64,000 bases of DNA from Coniferiporia sulphurascens. Its lineage: Eukaryota > Basidiomycota > Agaricomycetes > Hymenochaetales > Hymenochaetaceae. The notes beneath the pieces are model-generated. The model searched no databases and was not told the origin of the DNA. It saw only the letters and a program-made list of their open reading frames with translations. Positions within the stretch are counted from its first letter, which is position 1. Every line of letters starts with the position of its first letter. The stretch is from assembly GCA_002794785.1 (NCBI GenBank), contig NBBA01000009.1:1550001-1614000 (forward strand), in the 5' to 3' direction. Position numbers and translations under genes: made by a program. Below are positions 54,833 through 64,000 of this stretch, one piece after another.

Positions 54833-55656
54833 ATGGTCCATAAAGACTCTTCTCGTCCAGCTTCAGTCTCCTCAACACCACCGCTGTCCATCTCAATCCC
54901 ATCAACAATCCGCACAAACTCGCTCGTCGTCACTGGTTTGTCGCCCGCGTTTTTCCACCCTACTGTCCTCCAAGCGCTTCGCAACCACTTCGCCGTATAT
55001 GGGGAGATATATGCATGGGCGCCTATTCGTGCCTTTGCGCGCGTTATCCTAGTTTACTATGTTGAAGATGCCGCCGAGAGCGCGAAACTGGGCTCAGATG
55101 GCCTTCAAATTGACGCGACGTCTGGAAGGTAAGACTTTCTCGCTTGTACTAACTATGCTCATGGAGCACTGAGCTGACGAATTTCTCAAGTCCGGAAACT
55201 GTTTTACGTGTCTATCGTGCCGATCCCACCCCGATACAAGCCACTTCGTCTCCTACCCGCTCCCAATCCGCTTTCTCTCCCAACCACCTCCGCCCACCCG
55301 CGATCGAGAAGAACTTCCTCATTTCACCACCAGGCTCTCCTCCCGTCGGCTGGGAGCCCGTGCGCGAGGAGCCGCCGAACAACACGCCACTTGCCGAGGA
55401 CCTCATCTTCGCGTTAAAGCGCCTGCAATTTGCACGGGAACACGAGCACGACCCTTCACCGGGTCTGTCCGTGCTCATCGAGCCGGAAGAAGGCCCCGGT
55501 GTCGGCATCTACGTCGAGGACTGCGGCGATGCAGAAACCGAGCAGGCGGCTGACGAGCCCTACCAAGAAGAAGGCTGGTTCTATGGGAATACATATGCTG
55601 CGCAGCGCTGTGTGCCCGCGTCGACCATGCGCCCACCAATGCCTGCCCCTGTCTGA
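54833..55656 (+). CDS. RCN1: Calcipressin (RCAN/Rcn1), calcineurin regulator
   Basis: Binds and modulates the Ca2+/calmodulin phosphatase calcineurin. Two exons, 54833-55128 and 55191-55656 (762 nt, 253 aa). The N-terminal RRM-like fold is seen in NSLVVTGLSPAFFHPTVLQA, VYGEIYAWAPIRAFARVILV and VYYVEDAAESAK. The family signature FLISPPGSPPVGWEP lies near residue 140. It is followed by PLAEDLIFALKRLQFAREHE and LSVLIEPEEG, in the position of the calcineurin-inhibiting C-terminal motifs. The Ser-Pro pairs in the signature are the conserved phosphosites in known members. Start is the ATG giving MVHKDSSRPASV. Confidence 0.93.
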
Positions 55657-56232
55657 ACTCTTTTTTGCAAGGTGATTACCTGTTTCTTTTGAGTCTTTCG
55701 ACGTCTCCTTTATTTCTGTGATGATCAACATCAGACCTGTACCGACTCCATCCGTGGAGATGCGGAAAACCATGATTGCCTATATTCTATCTGATTCTCC
55801 CCGTTTGCCTTCCCGTGCAATAAATATCCAGCTCGCTAACCAATTTCAACAGTGATGATCAACCCGTACAACAGAACTTTACCATCGCAGTCATATGCAC
55901 GCAGAAGTCTATATTTTACCCACTTCCCGACTGCCTTAATAACCCTCATGTCATTTGTATCTTACTCAAACATTCGGACACTGTTGAACCCACTTTCACG
56001 CGGGCTTTTGCCCATTCTGTATGCCAATTTGTCAATATGCTTCAGCGTTTTCCGGCCCTCCTTCACCATAGCAGTATTTTTTGTACAACTCTTTTCGGTC
56101 GTGTGTATCCGTCTCCACTCTATCTGGGAATGCAACCAGCAATATAATTGTGGTCTCCAAGTCATTAGCACTGCTTGCAGCGCAGCAGTTGTGCCAAATA
56201 CGAATCCAGTCCGGCAGAACGAAACGAAACTC
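55657..56232. other. Convergent 3' flanks
   Basis: 576 bp, AT-rich, between calcipressin and ALG2. No gene seen. A 138-codon plus-strand frame (55852-56268) overlaps the ALG2 end and is not protein-like. Confidence 0.45.
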
Positions 56233-57973
56233 TTAAGAGATAAATTTGTAGGTCACATACGCAAGTAGCGAAATCACCATCGCCAGCACAACATCCGACG
56301 CGTAGCTCGCGTTCAACGGGCCCATGCGCACCGCGTCATACAACGCAGTCTGCAACCCCAGCGCCATCGCCTCCATCCCAAACAGCGCCTCCGCACGAGC
56401 CCTCGCACGGCCCGCCAGCGCCGCGCGCTCCTCTTCTCCTCTCCCGACGATCTCCCGCAAGGTATCCGCCCACGCGCGCGGCTCAGGCGGCACAAGCCAC
56501 CCCGTGCGCTCCGCGGGCGGCGCAGCGCGCACGCTCTCCGTCGGCCCGCCGCTGTCGCACGCGAGCACCGGCACGCCCGCGGCCATCCCCTCCACGGGCA
56601 CGATCCCGAAGTGCTCGTTCGCGGGCGTGTACAGCAGCGCGAGCGTCGAGCGCGCGGTGAGGAGCGCTGCGCGCTGCGGCGTGGTGAAGTTGAGCAGGAG
56701 CAGCACGCATGCGGTGTGTGCGGAGGGCGCGGTGGAGGCGGGGACGTTCGGGGGTGACTTGCTTTGGAGAGAGGGCGTGGAGATGAAGTAGGTGAGCGAT
56801 TCGGTGGTGGCGAGTTTGGTTAATTCTTGCAGCGTGTCGATGTTGTCTTGTAGCCTGGGGTCATAGCCACCTGCACAGTCGGTTAAAAGAGGATTCGAAA
56901 GAGTACTTCTGGTAGGGTTAATCACCAGCGAGAACAAGCCGCAGATTTCGAGTAGATGCGGAGCTGGACGCGTTTTGGCGGAGCAGCGCAAACGACCTCA
57001 AAGCCAAAGCGATGTTTTTCTTCTTCTCAAACCGATTTAGCGAGAGAAGTGTCGGACGGTCCCTGCTCTTCGCGAACTAAGCCCTCGTCCCATGTAAATT
57101 TCGACCAAATGTACGCACGAGATGACCTCTTGGACGTCCCTGTCGTCCTCCAGACCAGGTGGAGGGTCATATGCGGATATATTGATGCCAGGGTATACAA
57201 CTTGCGGCTTGCGCGGGATGGAGAAGAACGTGTTGAAAACGCCTGCTGTGAATTGGGAGTTGGCCAGCAGCACGTCCGCGGCGCCTACGTTTCCGATGAA
57301 CACAACGTACAGCATAAAACACTGAGTTGACAGGCGTACCAGTTGTCTTTTCCTCTAGCCAGTCCATCGGCATGCGGTAGATTCTCTTCAGCACGCCTCC
57401 TTTTTTACGCCTCGCTGTCCCGTTGACAAATTCTCCATCCGCCAGTAGCTTGTCAGGGAAGTGACAGTAGAACACGACGCGCCTGCGCGCGGCCGTGCGC
57501 AGGAGTGGCACGCACGTCGACAGCTGGTCAACGAAGAACACATCATACGCATGCGCGTCCGTGAGCAGCAAGTGCGCCGTCAGATGCAGCTGACGCAAAT
57601 GCGCGAACAGGATGTGAAACTTTCCGCGATAGGCTCTTGGAAAGGGCGACTGGACGTGGTGAACACGTAGCGTTCCTAGCTGTACAAGTCAGAAAGGGAG
57701 CGTGCTCCAAAAACAAAACGCCGCGCAAACAGCGGGACGGACCGTCGCGTGTCTCTTCGAAGCAGTGTGCTGGGTCGTGGTGCGATGTGTAGATGTCCAC
57801 AGAATGTCCGAGCCGCTGTAGACCGAGGGCAGCATCTACGACAAGGCGCTCGGCACCACCTGTTGTTGGTACTGGACCGTCAGCGCCGCCTACCAGGAAG
57901 CGCCCGACTGCGATTTTTACTCGCCTATGCCCAGGTCGGGATGAATGAACGCGACCTTGAGCTTGTCGCCCAT
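56233..57973 (-). CDS. ALG2: Alpha-1,3/1,6-mannosyltransferase ALG2
   Basis: Adds the second and third mannose (GDP-Man donor) to the lipid-linked oligosaccharide on the cytosolic ER face. Exon 1 (57925-57973, [17 protein letters not shown]) ends at a GC donor. The 65-nt GC-AG intron (57860-57924) joins [15 protein letters not shown]. Later exons give [62 protein letters not shown] and the GT-B C-domain with [18 protein letters not shown] (the E-x7-E motif) and [15 protein letters not shown]-terminal membrane anchor [18 protein letters not shown]. The stop is at 56233-56235. The 3' half is very GC-rich, so many shadow frames occur there. Confidence 0.93.
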
Positions 57974-59426
57974 CTTGAGTGTTCTGTGCTTTTGTGCCGC
58001 CGCTGAGTGAATAGCTCTAATGGTGAGTCGACCCTTCAGTAGTACGTGGCCGTCTAGAGCCAGCAGTCCGAGGCGGAGAATTGCGACGTGAGCTCACGGA
58101 AGCAAACACATGCATGGCTACAGCGGGTGCGACACCGGGATCATTGAAGCACACGCCATTCATACCCATCCAATACATGAGTTTATCATGAGTACTATTT
58201 AGAAAACCGTACTTAGACGAAAGAATAACGCAGGTGCTTTCGAGTCTACGTGTATGTAATTATAATGCCGCAGTGATCGCCATCAAAATTCCCATTTTAA
58301 TACGAGGTCTCGTAAGCGCTTATGTCAGGTCCTCCAAAGGGTAACGCCGTGTGTCGCAGTCTTCCGTTCATGAACTCCTCCGAGTCCGAGTCCGAGTCCG
58401 AGACCAGCAGAAGCAATTAAGGCGTGCGTGGAGAGAAGGAACCCCGATGGAAACGCGACATCGAAAAAAAAAAAAACTACAGTGCATTACGAAAGGGGTC
58501 CGAGAGGTTCGGTTAGAAGCCAGCCTCAGCATATTCAGCGGGAATCGATGGGACTTCGGACTTGAAGATGTCTTATGATCGAATGACGCCGACTCGGATG
58601 CAGCTGAGATTGGGCCTCCATCTTTCTCCCCGTCCCCCGTAACGACTTCTGCACGCGAAGACCCGGTAACGGGATACCACTCTCACACCAAGCCTAAGCC
58701 TGTACCACGATATTCCGCTACCAGAAGCGTTCACGTCAACTGAGGCAATTTGGCTCAGACGCCTCCTTCCCGTAAGAGTTACCCCGTGTCTGTGCTTGTC
58801 CGACAGCGTCTTCCCAGCCCCGATGCGACCGCCACAAGTGGCGCAGAAGCTTAAGAGCGCTCGTCCTCAGTAATAGTATTAGTCGCCCGAAGTAAACACG
58901 TGATCCGGCGGAACATATTCATTCCGCGAGTCAGATGCTGACTGCGAAGCATTCATTTTCCTCTGAGCAGTCCACATGGCTGTGTCAGAGCGCATCATAC
59001 TGTCGACAATAGGCAACCCCGCTGGTGGCTGTTGTGAAAGTGCAATCCAAGACGAATGCACACAGGGGTTCTGTGCCCCCTAAGCTCCGTACTCTCGATC
59101 ACATCCGCCCAAGTCCGGGATTCTGTCCATCCAAGTAATGAATTTGTAATAGTGCATACTTTACAAAAAAAAAAAGTGCGTTATTATTAGGTCTAGTTGT
59201 AGGTCCCGCCAATACAAAATAGGCAAGCCCGTACACTTCTAAGGCATAGATCTCCGATGGACAGTAGACAGGCACGCCTAGTGCCTGGAACCGCCGAGTA
59301 AGAAAAAACAAGACTCAAAAATTAGCGGAACCCATCCGCATCGAATTGTTTTCGGCGGAAGCGGTCGATGATTTTTCCGCTTGGCAGTCTCGCGACCCGC
59401 AATCACGTTAGGCGCCTGAAGCCGCC
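57974..59426. other. Intergenic with GAGTCC microsatellite; no firm gene
   Basis: 1.45 kb. A (GAGTCC)3 tract lies at about 58381-58402 and a poly-A run at 58465-58477. One minus-strand frame (about 58879-59076) follows a good acceptor (GAGCTTAG) and reads MMRSDTAMWTAQRKMNA and EYVPPDHVFTSGD before its stop. It could be a terminal exon, but no upstream exon was found, so no gene is called. Confidence 0.4.
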
Positions 59427-60273
59427 TCAGACGCGCTGCTCGGCCAGCTCCTCGGCCTCGATCGCAGCCTCGCCCTGAGTATCCGGAGTCGCCGTCCCAT
59501 CGCTGATCCTCTTCTTATGAATCGGAGGCGGGGCCGCAGGTGCTGCTGCCGGCGCAGAGGGTGCAGAAGGCTCGATCCAGAATGCGGGGTACTTCCGCTG
59601 AACGTTATTCACCAAAAGTGCCACAGCGAGGACAAGCATGCTCGAGAGAAGGACGACGGGCAGGTAGTACCAGCTCAATGCCCAAACGTCATCGTCCACG
59701 GCAACGAGCAGCGCAGTGGCACCCGCGGGTGGATGTGTCGTCGCGGTCATCTGCATGAGGACAATGGCGATAGAGGTCGAGAGTGAGCCCGCCAGCCATC
59801 GGAGGGACTCGAAGTGTGAGTTGAGACTGAAGAGCTTCGTGACGCAGAGACCGGTGAGCGCGGAGATGAAATGGCCGAAGACGAGGGCGCGCGGCTGGGA
59901 AAGTGGGGCCTCGATGGCGCCATAGCAGAGGACAGCGGAGGCGCCCTGTCACACGTATGGGATCAGCCACAGAACGACAGGACAGGCGAACACGACTCAC
60001 GTAGCTGGCAATGATGCTGGGTACCTTTCGGCCAATGAAGTACTCAGAGTGTCCGAACACGGCCTGTTAGTGAGGGAAAAGAGAGATACTTTCAATTACA
60101 TGCAACGAGTCAGAGGCGCACAAACGTACCTGAAGGATGGAGAGACCGCCGAACGCAGCGACGAAGGACCAGAACCAGACAATGTAGTTCGGCCTCTTCA
60201 CGGGAGGACCTGAGCGGTAGCCTAACCAGTGAGAGAGCCATGGGGGCAGACGGGAGAGACGGTTGGCAACCAT
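59427..60273 (-). CDS. HPP-family integral membrane protein
   Basis: Polytopic membrane protein named for its conserved His-Pro-Pro. Plant and cyanobacterial members have been linked to nitrite transport; the fungal role is unknown. Three exons: 60130-60273, 60001-60063, 59427-59945 (726 nt, 241 aa). Sequence features: WLGYRSGPPVKRPNYIVWFW, FVAAFGGLSILQ, SEYFIGRKVPSIIASYGASA, PLSQPRALVFGHFISALTG, MQMTATTHPPAGATALLVAV (the HPP motif) and WYYLPVVLLSSMLVLAVALLV, with 4-5 predicted helices. An acidic Ala/Pro-rich cytosolic tail ends EELAEQRV. Length and motif order match fungal homologues. Confidence 0.9.
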
Positions 60274-61435
60274 GCTGGGGGTTTGTACGACAGCCGAATG
60301 AGCGAAGGGTCCCAGAAGAGCCCTGGACTTTATATCAAGGAGCGAACGGTCGCCTGCAGTATATGGATACTGAGTCTAACGCCGCGGAATAATTGGGAAG
60401 TCATGATGGTGTGGAGGGAAGAACAGAACGGACGCCGCAAAACTTGTAAAGGCGTGGAATCCTAATGCGGTTTATGCGGCAATCAAATCAAATTAGCAAT
60501 TTAAATCCCCGCTTCTAAGTGACCGTAACTGATTCGTTCGCCTCTTTGGTAAATCTTACTTGTCTGTCTCCCGTTTGGGGGCTTCGGGCTCGTACCGGCT
60601 GTTTTAATCGAACACGATTTTTGGAACAACGCCCTCTTCCGCGAGTCGCGATACAAACTCAGGATGACGAAATTTTCAAATACTTGAGATTCAATTGATT
60701 TGAAGGTCCCTCTTTTTTCCAGCGATCCCATGTCGGCCTCTTGCGATGCATACAAGTCGAGACTCTGGAAGACAATGGCCTTTCTAAATTTGTGAACGCA
60801 GAGAAAGCTAAAGAGTCAATGACTCAATGGTCGTTCCATCAACTTGCCAGCACCTGCTGCCATAATAACGACACACGTTTTCGGTGATACTCGCTACGGC
60901 CATCGCGTCCTTGTGGCAACCGGCCGTTCTTGTCTGTTCCGCTCACTGTCAATTGAATTCTCATGTTCCGGCCTTGAGATGAATTTGACAAAGAGGTTCC
61001 TTTGGCAGGTGAGAATGACGGCAGATCATTATATCAAACAAGCACAACTCGGGGATACTGTGTTTGGGAGTAGTACGTATGATTAGTAATGCTGTATAAG
61101 GGAGAAAACACTCGTTTTGGAACGTTACTGGAACGTTATTTGTCATAGTCACTTCTCCTACAACCATCTCTACCGTTTTCTGCCCGTCCAAATCGCCGCT
61201 GCTCTTCCCGCTTTTTTCTAGAGAAATTTCTGATGTAAAGATCGGTTTCACCAAGCGAAAAGGACTCGGGGAACAGCCACTGCGATCGCTTTCAATATCC
61301 ATTGTAAGACCGACCAGTCCAGCTCTAAGCTGAAGTTGCGGACCGGACTGGTCGATGAGAATATGAGAGACCTCACGGAAGCCCTTCCATGGCCAAGCCA
61401 GTCTTCCCTCCTGTACTCTACCTCTCATCTCCCCA
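60274..61435. other. Divergent promoter HPP / PL14
   Basis: 1.16 kb. A 155-codon ATG-started minus frame (60961-61428) lies just upstream of PL14 but has no recognisable motif and ends in odd composition, so it is not called. A 12-bp word GGACCGGACTGG lies near 61339. Confidence 0.45.
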
Positions 61436-63116
61436 ATGAAGGGGTTAATTGCTCTTGTCTTTCTCGGATTTTCACGCCTATTAGTTTCTTCAACTCCGCT
61501 TGGACACGTTCACTTCCGTCAACTTCCGTCAATCCGAATCGCTTGGGACACTTTGTCTACCACCGTGTCTTTTGAATCTGCTGCCACTGCTATTGGAATC
61601 GTAGCTCCCGATGACCTGGATGCAGCTCCTGGACAACCACAGACGCCGTTCCTCATCGCGCCTCTTGCAGTCTCCTCTCTGCCTATAGATCTGACGTCCG
61701 TCCCTGTTGCTCCGTCCACTACCACCCTTCTGGAAGTCCTGACGTCAACGTTCTCCGAACCACCGGAGACGATCACGCTCAGCGCGTCTCCGACTACTAT
61801 TACCGATACGATCACCGTTTCACAGACCGTTACAGCAACTCCGGGAAGCTTCTGGGCGGCGCCAACTCAATTCTCAGATCTCGGGTCTTTCAAGATTACC
61901 CACTTCGCCTACGGCGAAAAGAACTTGCAGATTATCGACAGCGCTCCGGCAAACACGTCTAATCGATCGCTTCTCGTGAATTTGGGAAATATCGGTCAGC
62001 TAGAATTCTCGTACGGTGAGGACTTGGAAGAGATTACAAATTCCTCGTCATCAATGCTGCAATTGCTTTATCCTGCCGACTCAATTAACCCTGGCAATTC
62101 CGAGTCACCTCAAGGTGGCGCAGATTTCTATGCTACGCCGCTTCCACTTGGCGACGCGTCTAACGTTACGTTGGAGTACAGTGTATTCTTTCCTCAGGAC
62201 TTCGACTGGGTGAACGGCGGTAAACTTCCTGGTCTGTATGGCGGGCATATAACGTGCTCTGGAGGCGACGACGCGACATCGTGCTTCAGCACGCGCTTGA
62301 TGTGGAGAGCTGGTGGTGCTGGAGAGTTGTATCTCGTGAGCATCATTTTTACTCCTCGCCGTATGCAACCTTCTCATCTTGTTCCTCCGTCCAGTACGCT
62401 CCGAAGGATAAGCAGACCTATTCCCTGTGCCACACTCCCCCCGAATCCGTCTGCGACGCCGCATACGGCCTCTCAGTCGGACGAGGCTCCTTCAACTTCG
62501 CGCCGGGCGCCTGGACGCATGTCCGCCAGACCGTCAGCCTCAACACCCCGGGAAAGCAAGACGGCGGCTTCAGCCTCGAGGTGGACGGGGAAATGGTCAT
62601 ACGCCGTACTGACGTTTTCTACCGCGACGTCCCACCTACGTCCTCCTCTACATCCTCAGAAGCCACTCAAACAGCCGCCGCGGACGGCGGTTTACTCTCG
62701 CCGTTGATCGGTAAACTGCTCGGTCCACCTGATGTCGATGTTGACGTCCCGTCATCGCTAGAAGAAGCTGACACCCTTGGCGAGGCCCCTGCTGCCAGCT
62801 GCGACTTAATGGTCGCCCGTCTTGAAATTGCCACAACAGTGCGTCCGACCGTTACCGTAGCGAGCTACCTATGGGCACAGAGTACGAGCGGTGCGCAAGA
62901 GCTGGCGCTGCACACCTCTGACGACCCTAAGCCAATCACATTCACCGGTTTATTCTTCAGGTAAGCCTAACTTTACCTCTCACCATTTGGAGGGAAGAGA
63001 AGAAAGCTAATCCATTATTTTCCAGTACGTTTTTTGGAGGGAACTCGGAGGAATACGCGACTCCGACGGACCAGTATACGTGGTTTAAGGATTTTGCGAT
63101 CACTGTGAATTCGTAG
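61436..63116 (+). CDS. Secreted polysaccharide lyase family 14-like protein
   Basis: Beta-jelly-roll lyase type. Known PL14 members cleave alginate or glucuronan by beta-elimination; the fungal substrate is not read from sequence. Three exons: 61436-62335ish, 62410-62960, 63026-63116. Signal peptide MKGLIALVFLGFSRLLV, then a Ser/Thr-rich linker (about residues 60-135). The catalytic fold follows: FSDLGSFKITHFAYGEKNL, LEYSVFFPQDFDWVNGGKLP, GLYGGHITCSGGDDATSCFS, TRLMWRAGGAGELYLYAP, FNFAPGAWTHVRQTVSLN, GFSLEVDGEMVIRR. The end FTGLFFSTFFGG and DQYTWFKDFAITVNS match the family. A low-complexity Ser/Thr loop (about 62630-62700) is inserted before the last strands. Confidence 0.88.
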
Positions 63117-63518
63117 ATTTAGCACTGCTGCTTCTTAGAGCCGCAGGTCCGAGGTGTAATCTGCACAGAAAGCCTGAATTTTTTTGTTTAATGTCTTTCG
63201 CTCTGGGTTCATTGCTTTCATTATTTATATTATATTGTGAAGGGGCCAATGGAAATGGTGAACTCTAACCAAATACTAGCCATCGCACTGTCCTGTCGTC
63301 GATGAGCAATCAATAGTCGGATTCTGGTTTCTGATTATTGACCATGTGTAGTCCAATCAACGCCGTGAGAATTACGTCTTCTAATTCCACCGAGTGGTAG
63401 TAATGCTTATTCAGGCGTACTCGGGCTAACCGTAGTACAGTACAGTACGGGGAGGAGAATCTACCTCCCGACATCGTACTGAAGAAACGCACCGACGACG
63501 AACAGACGAGTTAATACG
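63117..63518. other. Intergenic
   Basis: 402 bp, AT-rich after the PL14 stop. GTACAGTACAGTACG near 63434 is the only short repeat. No gene seen. Confidence 0.5.
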
Positions 63519-64000
63519 ATGCAGATCGTCGAGCAAGAACCCGCAGCGCCTGAACTCGGACCGTCGTCCGACGTAGGCTATGTCGTAGACAACGAAATTA
63601 AGTAAGCCCCTTCTCTATTTACACCGTATTGATCGCGAAGATTCTGCCTATTAATCAACCGCCGTCTTCTTCTACGACCTCTTTGGTACTGAACTTAAGA
63701 GAATGGCATTTCCGTGAGTGCCCTCTCCAATACTCACAGCATAGTGTAACTTATACGCATTGTGATTGTCGTATCCCTTTCGATCGCATCATGATGTTCC
63801 GGGACGTCAAACGGTTGATAAGACATATACTTCCTTCAGCGCAACGAAAAGCAGCACAAAGCAGCTCTAGTACTACGCGACGCCGTGCTGCGCCTCAGGC
63901 GCGACGGGGCTTTCATCGCTGTCCCCCTCTTCCGCGTGAACACGGGCCCGATCGGTCCTCACCCCGCTGGTACGCCTGGCACGCAGTATCCTGGAGTATT
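63519..64000 (+). CDS. DOPA 4,5-dioxygenase-like protein, 3' end outside window
   Basis: Extradiol dioxygenase family that opens the L-DOPA ring to betalain-type pigment precursors in known members. Exon 1 begins MQIVEQEPAAPELG (ATG 63519) and ends near 63601 at a GTAAGC donor. A tiny exon (about 63702-63714) encodes EWHF, and the next exon (from about 63826) completes H-x-H-x-Y-F as EWHFHIYFLQRNEK, the family's metal-binding signature. It continues AALVLRDAVLRLRRDGAFIA and VPLFRVNTGPIGPHPAG, with the conserved GPxGPHP. A GTACGC donor at 63970 probably ends this exon. The product is cut by the window edge. Confidence 0.83.

Noticed and set aside
56324..56791. 155-codon plus-strand frame within ALG2
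   Set aside because: Antisense shadow of the very GC-rich ALG2 3' exon, which carries the real E-x7-E glycosyltransferase motif.
58879..59076. Terminal exon of an unannotated minus-strand gene
   Set aside because: Has a good acceptor and protein-like sequence, but no upstream exon or recognised family could be found.
60961..61428. 155-codon minus-strand frame upstream of PL14
   Set aside because: No motif; occupies the expected promoter of PL14; composition unlike neighbouring genes.

Overview
The window is nuclear DNA from a filamentous basidiomycete, most probably an Agaricomycete (mushroom-forming fungus). The evidence is: genes cut by many GT-AG introns of about 50-80 nt; tight packing with convergent and divergent pairs; proteins that match basidiomycete-type orthologues; and a degenerate EN/RNase H-type non-LTR retrotransposon. 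Family assignments come from recognising motifs in translated sequence. No database search was run. Exon borders were read by eye.

Layout. 1-1522: 3'-truncated PLD-like gene (-). 1523-5240: 3.7 kb with no convincing gene and one tRNA/SINE-like Pol III B box. 5241-6278: Ser-rich single-exon protein (+). 8.2-10.8 kb: unknown four-exon membrane-anchored protein (-) with a damaged-looking 3' end. 11.4-13.4 kb: a 199-aa Lys-rich protein (+) convergent with PLP2/phosducin-like (-). 13.7-18.6 kb: full-length Dicer (+). 18.9-20.7 kb: HAT1 (-). 21.3-23.4 kb: SSZ1 (+). 23.7-27.1 kb: RAP1-type telomere protein (+). 27.4-28.3 kb: dynactin p24-like (-). 28.5-30.1 kb: ATG15 lipase (+). 30.9-31.5 kb: tiny protein with a C-terminal Zn2Cys6 cluster (-). 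34.2-36.5 kb: eIF2A (-). 37.5-40.3 kb: GH5 steryl-glucosidase/glucocerebrosidase (+). 40.7-42.5 kb: four C2H2 fingers plus RING (-). 42.9-44.4 kb: M50B-like membrane metalloprotease (+). 44.9-47.8 kb: CWC22 (-). 48.1-53.6 kb: the LINE. 54.8-55.7 kb: calcipressin (+). 56.2-58.0 kb: ALG2 (-). 59.4-60.3 kb: HPP membrane protein (-). 61.4-63.1 kb: polysaccharide lyase 14 (+). 63.5 kb to the end: DOPA 4,5-dioxygenase-like gene (+), cut by the window edge.

Functionally this is mostly an ordinary housekeeping neighbourhood: translation, splicing, N-glycosylation, autophagy and cytoskeleton. Three genes for genome defence and chromatin (Dicer, HAT1, RAP1) lie within about 13 kb. The least ordinary structure is in the retrotransposon. 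Its reverse-transcriptase domain is gone, and in its place sits a 1.13-kb block of four abutting arms, A'-B-A-B'. The two inverted-repeat pairs (254 and 312 bp) interlock rather than nest. The host element is bounded by a perfect 14-bp target-site duplication and carries further inactivating changes. Other items worth checking are two perfect palindromes that look like promoter elements (a double MluI box upstream of the 199-aa gene and a TAATCC palindrome upstream of RAP1), a RAP1 without room for a BRCT domain, and a GC-AG intron in ALG2.
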